From Phlegmacium glaucopus (taxonomy: Eukaryota; Basidiomycota; Agaricomycetes; Agaricales; Cortinariaceae), in NCBI GenBank assembly GCA_015039465.1, contig MU129989.1, forward strand, positions 428,429 through 492,428: a stretch of DNA of 64,000 nucleotides, written 5' to 3'. The notes beneath the pieces were generated by a model that saw only the letters and a program-made list of their open reading frames with translations, was not told the DNA's origin and searched no databases. Shown here piece after piece: positions 45,773 to 57,508 of the stretch. The position numbers were made by a program, and so were the translations under genes. The first letter of the stretch is position 1. Every line of letters begins with the position of its first letter.

Positions 45773-46951
45773 ATACTGGTTTCCAGCAGTTTAACCACAA
45801 GCATCTCTTCAGGGTCTGTTGACCATCCAGAAGGGCCAGAGATTACAGACGAAAAAGATACCTCACTGATTGCCACATGCCAAGGGTAATACCCTCTCAA
45901 CAAGGCTGCGTGACCACATGCCTGCTTGACGATGACATGGCATTGCTGTCAAAAAGCTTCATAGTCTTTCCAAGTGAAGATGTAGTTGGTGGAGTGGAAG
46001 GGTATTACAAGGGGGGGATGCGTAGAGATGGGAGACCAGCTCAAAGTAGTTGACAATTGCAGAGTGTGAAACAGGATGCCATTCTCCAGTAAATAGTATG
46101 CCAGACCAGATTCATCGAGTTGTGAGTCCAATCGACATACTAGGAGTGCATGTGCTGGCGTCTTAACCATCAATTTCCATTGCACAGTGCTATAGGTTTT
46201 GAAATCGAACATAAAAAGATCCTGACTGACACAGTGTACAGCCTTCAGACGTGTGGAAAAAAATATGGATTGGCGGTTTTCCCTGCTAAGATCCCACTCA
46301 TCTGCTGATATAGATGTTCCTTTGGTATGTAGACGATCGACAAAGGCAGCAGCAGCAGAAATTTGAGCAGTTTCAAATGCTGCCATGGGTAGACCCCCCC
46401 AACCAATCCCAAGGAATTGCACAAACCTGCGTCTCTCAATGTCTGTCTTGAGAACAGGGTTGTCAAATGTTAAGCAAGGGATAACAGGCGTATATCCAAA
46501 GTACAGGTAAAGGATACGATGAACCTCCACAATGAAGTTATCTGATGAATGTGGATTTGGAGCAAGCGGTGGATTCCAGCTATCATCAATCTCAACCTCT
46601 GGTGAAGGCATTCTAGCAGGTAGAATCCTGTCATCCTCCACCTGGTTGATGCTCACATCGTCACCATCCCAAGACAGACAATTGTCAACGTAATCATCAA
46701 CGGGTTCTCCGGGCGTGCCTGAGTTGTACTCTTCACAGCAGTCATACTCATTCTCAATTGGATCGTAGTAGATCTGGCACGCTCAATAACTACCAAGGAT
46801 GTCCTCACGCATTTTCTTGGGTACGACCTCCCGACACAAGTTGCCATTGTCATCTGCCGTCCATTCAAACACCTTTGTGCTAACCTTTGGGGGATTACGC
46901 AGGTGTGCCAGTTGTACCTGCTGCTCCTGAGGCGTTTCCCTTTTGACCCGC

Positions 46952-48221
46952 TGATGTACCTGCAGTGAGATCAGACCGCAAGTAGTAACATAGTTCAGAG
47001 GGGTTAATGTAGATTTCCTCGATAGAATTTAAAGAGAAGTCCGCGGTATTGAAATACGCAAGAAGAGTAGACCGCGAGGATAGCAAAGTTCGCGAATGAT
47101 AACGCGGTTTGCGAAGTAGCTTGAAGGATGAGACTATTGACTTAGAACGTTGCTGCAAAGTTTATGGGATCAAAACTCTGGCCGTCTCCTGTTCACTTTT
47201 TCTCCTACTTGCTACAGGTACTTAATACAAGGGCAACAAGCTAGCCAGGTGCGGATATGTGAAACAGTAATGTAAAAATTGAGCTAATGCGAAGTCACAT
47301 GGGCCCAGTAGTTTGGTAACAAAGAAATAGGAGATAGAATAATAATGGAAGTGATGAGTAAGGAGATGATAAAATAATAATATATATAGAAAGTTAAAAG
47401 AAAGTAAGTTGAAAACAGCATGGACCATGATCAAACCAGTGAAAGGGATGTGTATGCGAGCTGTGAAAGACCGCGAGATTAAAGAGAAGCTGTGTGAAGA
47501 TGTGGTTGTGAAGGAAAGAAATGGTTAAGTCCAGTATTGATTAGAGAAAGCTGAAGATACGTTGAAGTATGAAGTGTGAAGAGGACCAAGGGTGCGTTGG
47601 ATAGTTACGAAGGTCGTAGGAGTGATGTGCAAACATCAGAAAAAAATAACCTTGGCCTGGCTGGCTCTGGCTGCCCTGGCTAGCCCTGGCCAGCCCTGAA
47701 CATCTTTGGCTAGGTTTAAAAATATGAAGAAAATATAACAAATCACAGAAATATTTATAGCACCCAATTCCAAAAAAAGTACACAATTACATAAGACAGA
47801 TGCTGAGATATTAAAGATATTAAAAAAAATTAATATCTTTGATATCTCAGCATCTGTCTTATGTAATTGTGTACTTTTTTTGGAGTTGGGTGCTATAAAT
47901 ATTTCTGTGATTTGTTATATTTTCTTCATATTTTTAAACCTAGCCAAAGATGTTCAGGGCTGGCCAGGGCTAGCCAGGGCAGCCAGAGCCAGCCAGGCCA
48001 AGGTTATTTTTTTCTGATGAAGGTTATGCGAGGATTATAGTATGTTGTGCGAGGTGCGAAGGATGTGCAAACGAAACTGGTACCCGCGAGGTATCCGCGA
48101 GTGTCTGCGAATGAAGGTGCAAACGAAACTGGTACCCACGAGGTATCTGTGAGTGTCTGCAAAGTTGTCAAACCTCGAAAATAACCTGTTTACGAACCTA
48201 GAGGCTATATGGATCCTATCA
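46952..48221 (+). mobile_element. LTR-like element, copy A, holding a palindrome
   Basis: Begins TGATGTACCTGCAGTGAGA and ends ATGGATCCTATCA, flanked by CCGC on both sides (46948-46951, 48222-48225). Homologous over its length to copy B at 50214-50884 (ACCGCAAGTAGTA, CACATGGG, AACAAAGAAATAGGAGATA). It separates codons RYEER and RVKRE of the disrupted family gene. A 386-bp palindrome at 47634-48019 is inserted in it, and its right part has a GAAACTGGTACCC(G/A)CGAGG tandem duplication. Confidence 0.7.
47634..48019. mobile_element. 386-bp near-perfect palindrome
   Basis: Arms of about 189 bp run from CATCAGAAAAAAATAACC inward to a loop of about 8 A/T bases at about 47826, then back to GGTTATTTTTTTCTGATG. 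Only a few mismatches and single-base indels are visible between arms (for example CCAATTCC versus GGAGTTGG). Arms contain GGCTGGCTCTGGCTGCCCTG and an AT-rich inner half. It is probably a foldback MITE; transcription would give a long hairpin RNA. Confidence 0.9.
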
Positions 48222-49252
48222 CCGCTCCTCATAGCGTTCCTTGCGTCGCAATATAAATTCTGCCCAAGTAATAGGGTTAGGCCGACTAGATGAGCCTGCA
48301 AGGGGTAGAACAGAGGGTGTGCTGGGTGTTGTGGGTGGGAGAGTTGAAGTTGAGGGACAAGGGACAAGGGACAAGGGGACTTTGTTAAAAATGATGTGCC
48401 TTCTTGTAGTTGGTATGGGAGAGGAGTGAGATGCACATACTTTGAGTTTTTGGCCATATTGGCACTCCAGGGATACCACACTGGGACATGGAACTGATAA
48501 AAAAATTCAGGAAGTGGTTGAGTTGAATCGAAGACCTCCAGTTCAAGGAATACCCCTGCATAGGGGGTATAAGGAGAAAATGAACAGACTGTCGAGGCTA
48601 GAAGAGCCTCGAGCCACTGGGGATCAAAATGTTGCAGTAAAATGTTATACCAAGAAGCCTTGGTGGAAGGGACTGATGAATAGATGTCTTCTGCTCCAGC
48701 GATAGCATAAGACAGAAGTGCCATCCACACCACGAACCAATCCCTGCCTCTACGTAACGCCATGTGGAGCGCTCCGGACTTTTTGTGGCCTTTGGAAAAG
48801 CCAAAATGTGATGGATTGAGTGGATATACGAAAGGGAGTAGAAAGTGGTGATGAATGAGATATACAGCGTCGGACATATCTTGGTCTACTCGTAGCCATT
48901 TACTTGATAGGCTGAATGGCATGAGGTATTCGCCAAGTCCTTCGTCGAAGACATGATGATGATTGCCGGGCATAAATAATTTCTCAAATATTGGACCACT
49001 AAATGAGGGCTTGAGGGGGAAAAAGGCGATCCAACTGAAAGCCAATGTCCACCAACAAGGGTTGGCATATTTTGCAATATCTAGTTCAAAATAGTTGGGA
49101 CACCTATTGGGTCAATGGATGGGAAGAAATGGGTTAGGTTTGCCACCTCTCTCATCTCGAATAGGGGGTGGGTGTTCGACTGTACGATTGCAATTTGGAG
49201 AGAAAAATACATGGCCATTGAGGACCTGAACGCGTCCATTTATTTTATCCAT

Positions 49253-50213
49253 GATTTTAAATTATCCAAAGTACTGAGAGATTGAGGAACGCAGACTTAA
49301 GGACAGATGGTTAGTAATATGCCACTGAAATAAGTATGAAACGTACAATGTAAGGTTCAAAATAGCTTTATAGCCAACAGAAAAGCTGAGATCTCGGTAT
49401 AAAACACCAGAAAATCTCAAATATGGGACTTCTAGGATGGTTGTGAATAGTTGTATGATATAAGGTATGAGGAATTTGAGAGTTGACGAGTGTTGAGTTC
49501 AGAGAGAGGGAGAAAGATGGTCTACGACCACCAAACAAAAGAGTTGTGGAAACCTGGGTATAAAACACCAGATTTAAACAACAGTTCGTAGGTGGAGCGA
49601 GAAGGAAACTATCGAGGTGAGGTTTAGAGCCGTCAAAATCTGGGTATAAAACACCAAATTTCTAAGGCCTGTAGTTGAAGATGATGGAGGGAGGTGGGAG
49701 TGGGACTTATGATCCGAAGTCGTGATTGTTGATTTTCTAAATAAAGTTCAAACTGAGCTCTTAATCTAAATTCTCACACTTATCTCACAAACTTGTACAC
49801 ACACAACAAAGGTGAACGTTGAACTTGAACATTCAACAACTCGTTATCTGGTGTTATATACCCAGATGATGAGTTGTTTAAGCGTCTCTGGTCTGGTCTG
49901 GTCTGGTCTGGTCTGGTCTCGTGGACACAAGTGTTCAACTTGAACCACTTGTTGTCTGGTGTTATATACCCAGATTACAAGTCGGTTAACTGGCTCTGGC
50001 CTTTCATGAATCTCCTGAGTTGTCTTTGCTGCTACCTCTGACTACTGGCCTCCTCATCATCTTGGCCATTCGACCACTTGACCACTTACCCCCATCATCT
50101 TAACTCAATCAACTCAATCCCAAGTCCAACCTTTGTCTGGTGTTATATACCCAGATTACGAGTTGGTTAACTGGCTCTGGCCTCTCATGAATCTCCTGAG
50201 TCGTCTTTGCCGC
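49253..50213. repeat. start of tandem array with recurring 20-nt motif
   Basis: TCTGGTGTTATATACCCAGA occurs at about 49850, 49957 and 50134; the reverse orientation (GGTATAAAACACCAGA-like) occurs at about 49395, 49556 and 49640. From about 49800 the sequence is built of units of about 180 bp (motif, then GGTTAACTGGCTCTGGCC, ATGAATCTCCTGAGT, ACTCAATCCCAAGTCCAACC). A (TCTGG)n run lies at 49890. No gene. Confidence 0.75.
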
Positions 50214-50884
50214 TGATGTACCTGCGGTGGAGACAGACCGCAAGTAGTACATAGTTCGTGGGGTTGATGTAGTTCTCTTCAGTAGGTGATAGTGAGGTTT
50301 TATGAGGTGCGAAGGTTTGCTTTAAAGTGCGAGATAATGCGCAGAAAAAGCGAAGCCTGCAGGATGATTTTGAAGGAGTGCAAGTGTAGCTCAGCACGAC
50401 GTTCCAAAGGTGGGATCAAAAGTGTTGTAATTCGTCTGTTCCCCCTCTCTTTTGTTACCCTACTTGCTACTGCTAATAATATAGTAACTAGCAATAGCTA
50501 AGTGCAGAAAGGTGAAACAGGAATGTAAAATGTGGGTTAAAGCAGAGTCACATGGGTCTGGTATTTTGGTAATGAAACATAGGAGATAAGAGCCAAACAA
50601 AGGGAGACAAGATAAAAATAAAGGTGATGAGTAATACAGTCACCTGAGTGACCTTTGTTGGAGTTGTGTTTAAAGATTGCAAGAACAGCTGGTAACTGCG
50701 AATGATAATGTGAATGACTGCAAGTATCTGCGATGATGTGCAATGATCTGCGATGACCTGTGATGACCTGCGATGATCTGCAAGTATCCGCAATGATATG
50801 TGAGCATCTGCAAGTATACTGTGAAGGTTGTGAAACCGCAAAAATGGTGTGTTTACATCCCTAGACATCTCCTGGGTCCTATCA
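50214..50884 (+). mobile_element. LTR-like element, copy B (671 bp)
   Basis: Begins TGATGTACCTGCGGTGGAGA and ends CCTGGGTCCTATCA, flanked by CCGC (50210-50213, 50885-50888). The flanking tandem unit reads GTCTTTGC(T/C)GCTACC uninterrupted in neighbouring units, which proves an insertion. TG...CA ends fit a solo LTR, but the shared CCGC in copies A and B is unusual. Confidence 0.75.
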
Positions 50885-51130
50885 CCGCTACCTTTGACCA
50901 CTCAACCACTTACCCTCATCAATCAACTCAATCCCAAGTCCAACCTTGTCGTCTGGTGTTTTATACCCAGATTACAAGTTGGTTAAGCGGCTCTGGACTT
51001 TCATGAGTCTCCTGAGTCATCTCTACTGCTACCCTTGACTACTGGCCTCCCCATCATCTCAACCACTCGACCACTTACCCCCATGATCTTACTCAATCAC
51101 CTCAATCCCAAGTCTAACCATTGTCCTCAT
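50885..51130. repeat. tandem array, continuation
   Basis: Continues the ~180-bp unit after LTR copy B: CAATCCCAAGTCCAACC, TCTGGTGTTTTATACCCAGA, GGTTAAGCGGCTCTGGAC, GACTACTGGCCTCCCCATCA. It ends at about 51130. Confidence 0.7.
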
Positions 51131-52307
51131 TTCATAACCTGGCCTTCAATGCTAACTTATGAAAGCCCCGGCCATTGATTGCAAATGACATCACCTTAAC
51201 TCAGACATGAAGTACATAACTTCTTTTGTCTTTTTTGCTTGGAATTCCGATCTTCATCAGACGATGATGACATTGAGAAGGACACAGTCGGAAACTTCTG
51301 TTTCATCTGGATTGTGGATGTCTGTCCGAGTAAGTTTTCTTGTTTGCTCATATTTCCATTCAAAACTAAGTAATGCATTTGTAGACTCCTCAACGTTTAA
51401 TGTCCATCGAAGAAACCAATCCACCCAGTTCCTAGCTCTCCACCTCTCCTAACCGGGGCACCTACTCTCCAATTTATAAACTCTCACCTCTACCTCCACT
51501 TCTGCTTTGCTTCTCTGCCTAGTCATGATCTTGAACCGTCAAATAAGCACAAGCAATGATGATCAAGAAAGAAGGAAGGGTGATTTCCTAACATATCTAA
51601 TCGCACATCTGCCTCCACTCCAATACCAAGCATCAATTTCATTCATGTTTGCATTAGTTTCATCATGTCAACTCCGCTAGTCGACACTCACATTCTTCTT
51701 ACCACAAGTCATCTTCCATTCTCTCCAATGCGAAGTCCACTGCCATTGGCAGTTTTGAAGTGGGTGGGCGTAACCAGCAGCCGTGAAAAGGGCTCATGTT
51801 CATCCACTTTCCAAGTAATTACTTCAACTCCATTATCGATGATGGGCAAGGTCTTCTGTAGAAGACTTGCTGTTTGAGAAAACAACTACCATTCCTCCAT
51901 GTTATCTGACTGTCTTTGATGATGATTATTCCCATCCTCTGCAAGGTGGATTACTTCCTCCCAATCAATTCCGACCTCCATACATCCTCAGTATCAAGAG
52001 CATTCATAGAATGAAAGATTATGATACAATGATCAATGTTAGTATTTCCACCCTTTTTTGTCTATCTCAAAATTTACAAAATATACATTACAGATGCTGG
52101 GAGGAGGACACCTTCATCGTCATTCCAAAGAGGAAAGGATGGGGATCCCTGCTAGGCTGGGGGTATTTAAGTACTAATATGGACATAACGGAGATATAAA
52201 ATAAATAAAGGAATGATACAATAATAATTAATTAATTAAATAAGAAGTGGTATGATGTGAAAAATAGAAATAAAAGATGGAGTGAAATGGAGGATTGGAG
52301 TCGGAGC
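51131..52307. other. unassigned region upstream of the transposase
   Basis: Plus-strand frames at 51665-51877 and 51867-52199 (YILSIKSIHRMKDYDTMINV) have no recognised family. They may be part of the Plavaka-type element or host sequence. The region ends in an AT-rich TTAATTAATTAAATAA stretch at about 52225. Confidence 0.3.
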
Positions 52308-52527
52308 GGAACTACGGGGTTCCGGAGTAAACCGGTGACAGAAGCGGAGTTGGACGGAAGGTCGGAGGTCATCGGAAAGGCGGGGTGTATGATTCTGAGG
52401 TTGAGGTTTGGGTTAAAGTCGGGTGTCCCCTAACAAAGACCATGACACCTACAAATCGCTAAATGACATCCGACCTTCCGTCCAACTCTGCGTCCGTCAA
52501 TGCATGACTCCAGAACCCCGTAGCTCA
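52308..52527. repeat. imperfect hairpin, ~220 bp
   Basis: CGGAGTTGGACGGAAGGTCG (52345-52364) pairs with CGACCTTCCGTCCAACTCTG (52471-52490). The pairing extends outward to ACTACGGGGTTCCGGAGT / ACTCCAGAACCCCGTAG, giving arms of about 60 nt around a loop of about 95 nt. Confidence 0.7.
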
Positions 52528-55510
52528 ACAAAGTCTTTTGGAACGACATAGCTGGGAGGATTGACAAATATAGGAGTCGTATTAATAAACTCATCGATCC
52601 TTATCTATATCCTCCACAATCATTGCTAATTCATACCACCTAATCAAACCTCGCATCCATGCCTTCTGTCCATTGTCCCCGATGCACAAAGAAGTTCAAG
52701 GATCAGACCAGTCTTCTTCAACATATGAACCAGCCATCTTCCTCCTGCTTAACGCACTTCGAAGAGCATATCAACATCTTCAATGCTCTTCAATCGGGTC
52801 CAACAACATCTGAGAGTGATGATATGGGTCAAGAAAGTTTTGAACCACCCGATTTTATGGATACAATGGAAGATTCTCTGCGAACTTCCCCTCATTCCCC
52901 ATTATCCCCTCCAACGGCCGCATCTCAAAACCCTGAAGACAGGGTAAATCCATTCAGCATCAGGAAGCACCCTACATCTGGCAGTCTATTTGGACATGGC
53001 GAGACATTCATGGATCAATTTGACAAGGACACATTTACAGAAACAAGGAAGGAGCACCTATACTATCCTTTTGCATCGGGGGACGAATGGGAGCTAGCCT
53101 CATTTCTCCTTCATTCTCGCCTAAGCATGGCTGTCATAGACCATTTTCTAAACCTCAAACTGGTGAGTTATGCATTCAAAATGTGGTATATGCTTGATCC
53201 TTACCATAGATTTCTTGGAAATAGATAAAAGACATTGGACTTTCCTTCGGCACAGCAAAAGACCTAAGAAATCGTGCCAAAATACTACCAAATGGACCGT
53301 TATGGAAAAGTAAGCTATGGACAACAACCTTCCCAACCAAAAAAAAGTTATTTCTCTACTACCGAGATCCCATAGACTGCCTTCAGTCAATCCTACACAA
53401 CCCACTAGTCAAAGACCACATCCAATTCCACCCATTTCAGCTATTCCAATCAGCAGAGGGTGTAATGCAAGTGTATACAGAATGGTTGTCAGGCAATACT
53501 GCTTGGGAAATGCAGGTATGTAATCGTCATATTGGAATTTTGCTGTTTCCAATCCAAGACTAATTATCTTACATCTCAAAGGATTCCCTTCCACAAGGAG
53601 CAACACTCCTTGGAACAATTCTATCTTCCAATAAAACCAACATATCAGCCATGACTGGTAACTGTATTGCACACCCATTGCTTATCAGTCTCGCCAATCT
53701 CAATATGAACTTCCGAATGAAATCATCCAACCACGCCTTCCTTCTTTTAGCCCTTCTACCGGTACCATCATTTATTCATCAGAAAAAGTGTCTATGTGGC
53801 CTGCTGGCAGATAGACTGATACACAAATGCCTCGATTTTGTTCTTCAACCTTTGAAAACTGCTGCCAGTATTGGAACTATGATGTCTGATCCACTTGGAT
53901 GGTGTCAATTTTGCTTTACCCCTCTAGCCACATATATCGTCGACACTCCAGAATCCACACTTATCGCCGGAGTTGCAGGGAGGACCTCTTCAGTTACAAT
54001 GGCTTCATATAAACAACTGGGAGACAATTTCTGGCATGAACCACGCACGGCATCAACAACGCTCGCACAACTTCATGTGGTGGAGGAAAAAGCTGATCCA
54101 TGGGATCTGGAAGCCTACTTTAAGGCAGCTTCACAGTTCCATTTGAATGGCATTCATCGACCATTTTGGGTGAATTGGCCTATGTCTGATCCATCCGTAT
54201 TTCTAACGCCAGAACCACTACATCACTGGCATAAAGCTTTTTGGGACCACAATGCTAAGTGGTGCATAAATACTGTTGGTGCTGCTGAGCTTGATTTTCG
54301 CTTCTCCATCCTTCATCAACGTGTAGGATTACGACACTTCAAAGAAGGGATATCGTCTCTCAAACAGGTTACTGGTCGTGAACACCGAGAGGTTCAGCGC
54401 TACATTGTTGCCGTGATTGCAGATGCTGTTCCACCAAACTTCCTCGTTGCTATTCAAACTCTAATAGACTTCCGCTACCTGGCTCAATCAATGGAAATTG
54501 ATGAGCAAATGTGCACCAAGATTGATGCAGCACTTAGCGAATTTCATGATCACAAAGAGTCAATCATTGCTGTGGGGGCTCGGCAGGGAAAACATCATGT
54601 TATTGATAATTGGTACATCCCAAAACTGGAATTTCTGCAGAGTGTCATTCCAAATATTCACGCAAACAGTATTGCACTACAATGGTTGGCGGACGGGACA
54701 GAACACGCTCACATTGATGTAATTAAAGATCCTGCAGACCTCTCCAACAATCAAAACTATGAATCCCAAATCTGTTGACATCTTGACCGTGTAGAGAAAT
54801 GTCAACGATTCAACCTTTCTACAGCAATTCGTGATGCTGGGGTCAACTTTCATGCAAGGTTTTCCTCAACAGATGAAGACAACAATGACTCCAATAGTAT
54901 TTCCAGCGACAACTCAATCATTGAGATGATGGCTGATCTTGTTAACCATATAAATCCCATATCACAAAAGTCCTTGCGCTCTCATCCTGATTATTTTGCC
55001 CAAGCTGCCAACCTTGGGAATGGTCCACCCAGCCAAGTTCTACCAACGCCAGCCCGTACCTTTTGCTCGTCTCAAGCAGCCTTCCATCTCAACCGAGATC
55101 CATCATATAAATGTATGCTCATTGATGATGTGGCAACTTTGTTTAATATTCCAGATTTATGTGAAGCACTGTCCAACTACATGCAATGTATCATTACAGA
55201 TGACGGATATATCAGAGCTCTTGGTGGCCGCCGCTCTGCATCCCAAGGACCACTACCATTTACACATTTGCAGATATGGAAGAAATTTTGTTTGCAGAAT
55301 AAAGCATATCACTATCCACATGAAACCCTCCGGTCTGAGGCTGTAAATGCCTGCCCTCCATCCGGCAAATGGGAATTAGGGCGCCATGATCCAGTCATTG
55401 CTAACCTCGATCCAGCTTGCGAATGGCCACATAGTGGCCTTAAAGGTCTGGATACAGTTCATCTTGCAATAATTGAATACTGTGCTAACCCCCAAATTCT
55501 CAAGGTCATC

Positions 55511-57165
55511 AAGTCGTGGAATTGTGTCTCGTCTTCCGCTGATATGACTCAAAATTGCATATGCATGGATTTTGCAAATTTTGTCTATTATTTCAGCATT
55601 ATTAAATCAATAAGTGCACCCAACTGTTAAATACAACTGATAATTAAATAACAGAATTGGAGTTGTATGCCCTACAACTGCTAATTACTGTTTCTGTTGA
55701 CTCAAACACTTAGTAGTTTTTGAATATGGTCAAATGACTATTTATTCAATGCTACAAAATAATATAGTCAAGAGTTAAAACCATAAACTCCATGATAACT
55801 CTATATTATACAGAAACAGTACCTAAACACAGGGGGCAAAGTCACACAAAGCATGCCGATGTTTTAGACCGTGGGAGAATCGCTCGGAGTTCCAAACAGG
55901 CGCTCATACGAGACCAAACGGTTGAAGATTTATACCGTGGGAAAGTTTCGGAACGTTCCGAAAATCGTCGGAAATAAATGATAGACATATGAAACCAATA
56001 TAACTCTGGGCTCAGAGTTGATGTGGGAGTGATTAATTAATCACAAACCCAGAGTAGCCCAGAGTATCTATCAATCAATTAATTAATCTACCTGTCTCTG
56101 ACAGATGTATCATTTGTTTCAAAGAGATTGTATAAGGACTTTTCTAGCTATTTCCCTTTTTGTAAATATTTGTATGTATATAAAGGCAACCAGAACTGTA
56201 GTTGTTGGAAATTCTGGTGTCGGTTTAAAGTACAACAGTCTAGACGAGAGCGCTAACAAAGTGGAGCTAAAGCTAGAGGGAGGATATGCGTTGTATTGGT
56301 TTAAACCGATGGAGAATACCGTCTCCAAAGGTCTACTACTTATACATCTCAGACTGTGGCTATGTTATGATATACATCTACGAGTCTTTACCGCTATTGG
56401 TCAATATCCTTAGCTATCTACTCAGGTCCACATTGATACGTTTAGCTCGCATGATTACTAAAATTCCAACAGTAGTTACAGTAGATTTTGATATCTCTTG
56501 CTTCCCCCCCACATTTTCTATTGAGTACAGCTCTGAACCAGAGTTGGAAATTAGCAAGTGGTCAAGGAAAATAGATTATTGAATTCTCAGAGGTGTACAG
56601 AGTTGTTGAAATATTATTTGATTTATCCAAGTCAAGTATATTTGAGTACGAGTTTTTGTGACTTTGTCACAGTGTCACAGAGAACTTGTGTGTGTTGTTG
56701 AGGTGTTTAAGTTGGTGTTTTGTTAGTCACAGCAAGGGTACAAGAGTTCCCTTAGTGTGTGCAATTTATTGTGTTAGTCACAGCAAGGGTACAGGAGTCC
56801 CTTAGTGTGTGCAATTTTGGTTGTTTAAGTCACATTGAGTCTTGGACTTGTCTGTGCAAAATATATTGTTGAAAATCAATCTAGAAGATTTAAGGAACTT
56901 CTTGCTAGATTGTTGGTGCAATCCATAAATTGCAAAACTCACTCAAAAAGTTTGATCACACTTTAAAACTGATCCAAATCATTAGTTTTTGGTGTTGTAT
57001 AAGTTGAAGTGAATTTCTTAATTTTGGAACGGTTAAACTTTCCAGGAAACCCAAATTCATCTTTTACACAGATTTGATTGAGTATAAGATTGAGTAGAGA
57101 TTTTATATCTCCAAAAGTCCTATTTTCTCTATCATCCCTGAGTAGTCATTTCACTGCATTATTCC
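55511..57165. mobile_element. insertion complex inside the transposase gene
   Basis: About 1.65 kb separates the transposase body from its C-terminal exon. It is AT-rich and has no gene. It contains the solo LTR at 56203-56471 and a 56-58 bp direct repeat at about 56729-56815 (GTTAGTCACAGCAAGGGTAC, CCCTTAGTGTGTGCAATT). The outer borders were not resolved. It could partly be an expanded intron (GTCATC at 55511, CAG before 57168). Confidence 0.5.
56203..56471 (+). mobile_element. solo LTR, same family as 30.5 kb (269 bp)
   Basis: TGTTGGAAATTCTGGTGTCG to TACTAAAATTCCAACA, flanked by GTAGT (56198-56202, 56472-56476). Imperfect inverted ends, TG...CA and a 5-bp duplication are LTR features. It shares GGTTTAAA and TGTGGCTATG...TCTACGAGTC with the copy at 30475-30731. 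Confidence 0.8.
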
Positions 57166-57508
57166 AGACATGAAATGCCTCTTTTGGGAGGATCGTTTCC
57201 TAACATATGCATGTCAGTTTGACATTGTACCCCAGATCAACAAGAATATTTCAGGTTCAACTACAGCTCAAGGACCTTATCCAGAGCCAAAATCATCATT
57301 ATATATTCTCAAACAGGGAAAGCGAGCCAATCACGAACTCATAGGCGACATACTTCCATTGCAGCAAGTAAGAGCGTCTGTTGACCTGACTCCTTGTTTT
57401 GGAAATGTGGCCAATCACCATCTCACCAAATATAATTCCTTTAGCTACTGTTCAGAATTCTGGTTGAATAAGTACTTTAACAAGGAACTGTATTTAGCTC
57501 TTTCTTAA

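Larger units (their letters stand above)
43942..49252 (-). pseudogene. large Agaricomycete family gene broken by two insertions and point lesions
   Basis: Three separated parts of one protein in order. Part 1, 49252-48222: MDKINGRVQVLNGHVFF, WWTLAFSWIAFFPL, GALHMALRRGRDWFVVWMAL, ITWAEFILRRKERYEER. Part 2, 46951-45779: VKRETPQEQQVQLAHLRNPP, VFEWTADDNGNLCREVVPKK, NFIVEVHRILYLYFGYTPVI, VQFLGIGWGGLPMAAFETAQ, LLRGYYPWHVAISEVSF. Part 3, 44377-43942: DTGEEFIDDKLTDIELNLLC, LSWYPPTIKFKQSGRNLG, INKEAHRVIADCDC. The gaps are an LTR-like element and a 1.4-kb insertion. In-frame stops occur in part 1 (after FLPIH), twice in part 2 (after ILGSY and after KDYEAF) and in part 3 (after SGRNLG); a frameshift lies at about 48470. 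I recognise the pattern as a multicopy orphan family, function unknown. Confidence 0.65.
52659..57508 (+). pseudogene. Plavaka-type DDE transposase with lesions
   Basis: Cut-and-paste transposase of the Plavaka group (CACTA/CMC-like, Agaricomycetes). ATG 52659 begins with a C2H2-like zinc finger CPRCTKKFKDQTSLLQHM. Then YYPFASGDEWELASFLL, an intron at 53164-53226, DIGLSFGTAKDLRNRA, LFLYYRDPIDCLQS, an intron after AWEMQ (53515-53580), GATLLGTILSSNKTNISAMT, HPLLISLANLNM, TASTTLAQLHVVEEKADPWD, FLTPEPLHHWHKAFWDH and SSLKQVTGREHREVQRYIV. TGA at 54776-54778 replaces an expected Arg after ESQIC; coding continues to about 55510 (HDPVIANLDPACEWPHSGLK). After about 1.65 kb of foreign DNA the C-terminus follows (CLFWEDRFLTYACQFDIVPQ ... 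SEFWLNKYFNKELYLALS). SSNKT has Asn where family members usually have Asp. Confidence 0.85.

Noticed and set aside
46895..47158. 87-codon minus-strand frame
   Set aside because: Spans the border between the broken family gene and LTR copy A; most of it is LTR sequence.
49390..50975. Regularly spaced 20-nt repeats, CRISPR-like at first sight
   Set aside because: Spacing is about 100-180 bp, both orientations occur, the intervening DNA is itself repeated, and the genome is eukaryotic.
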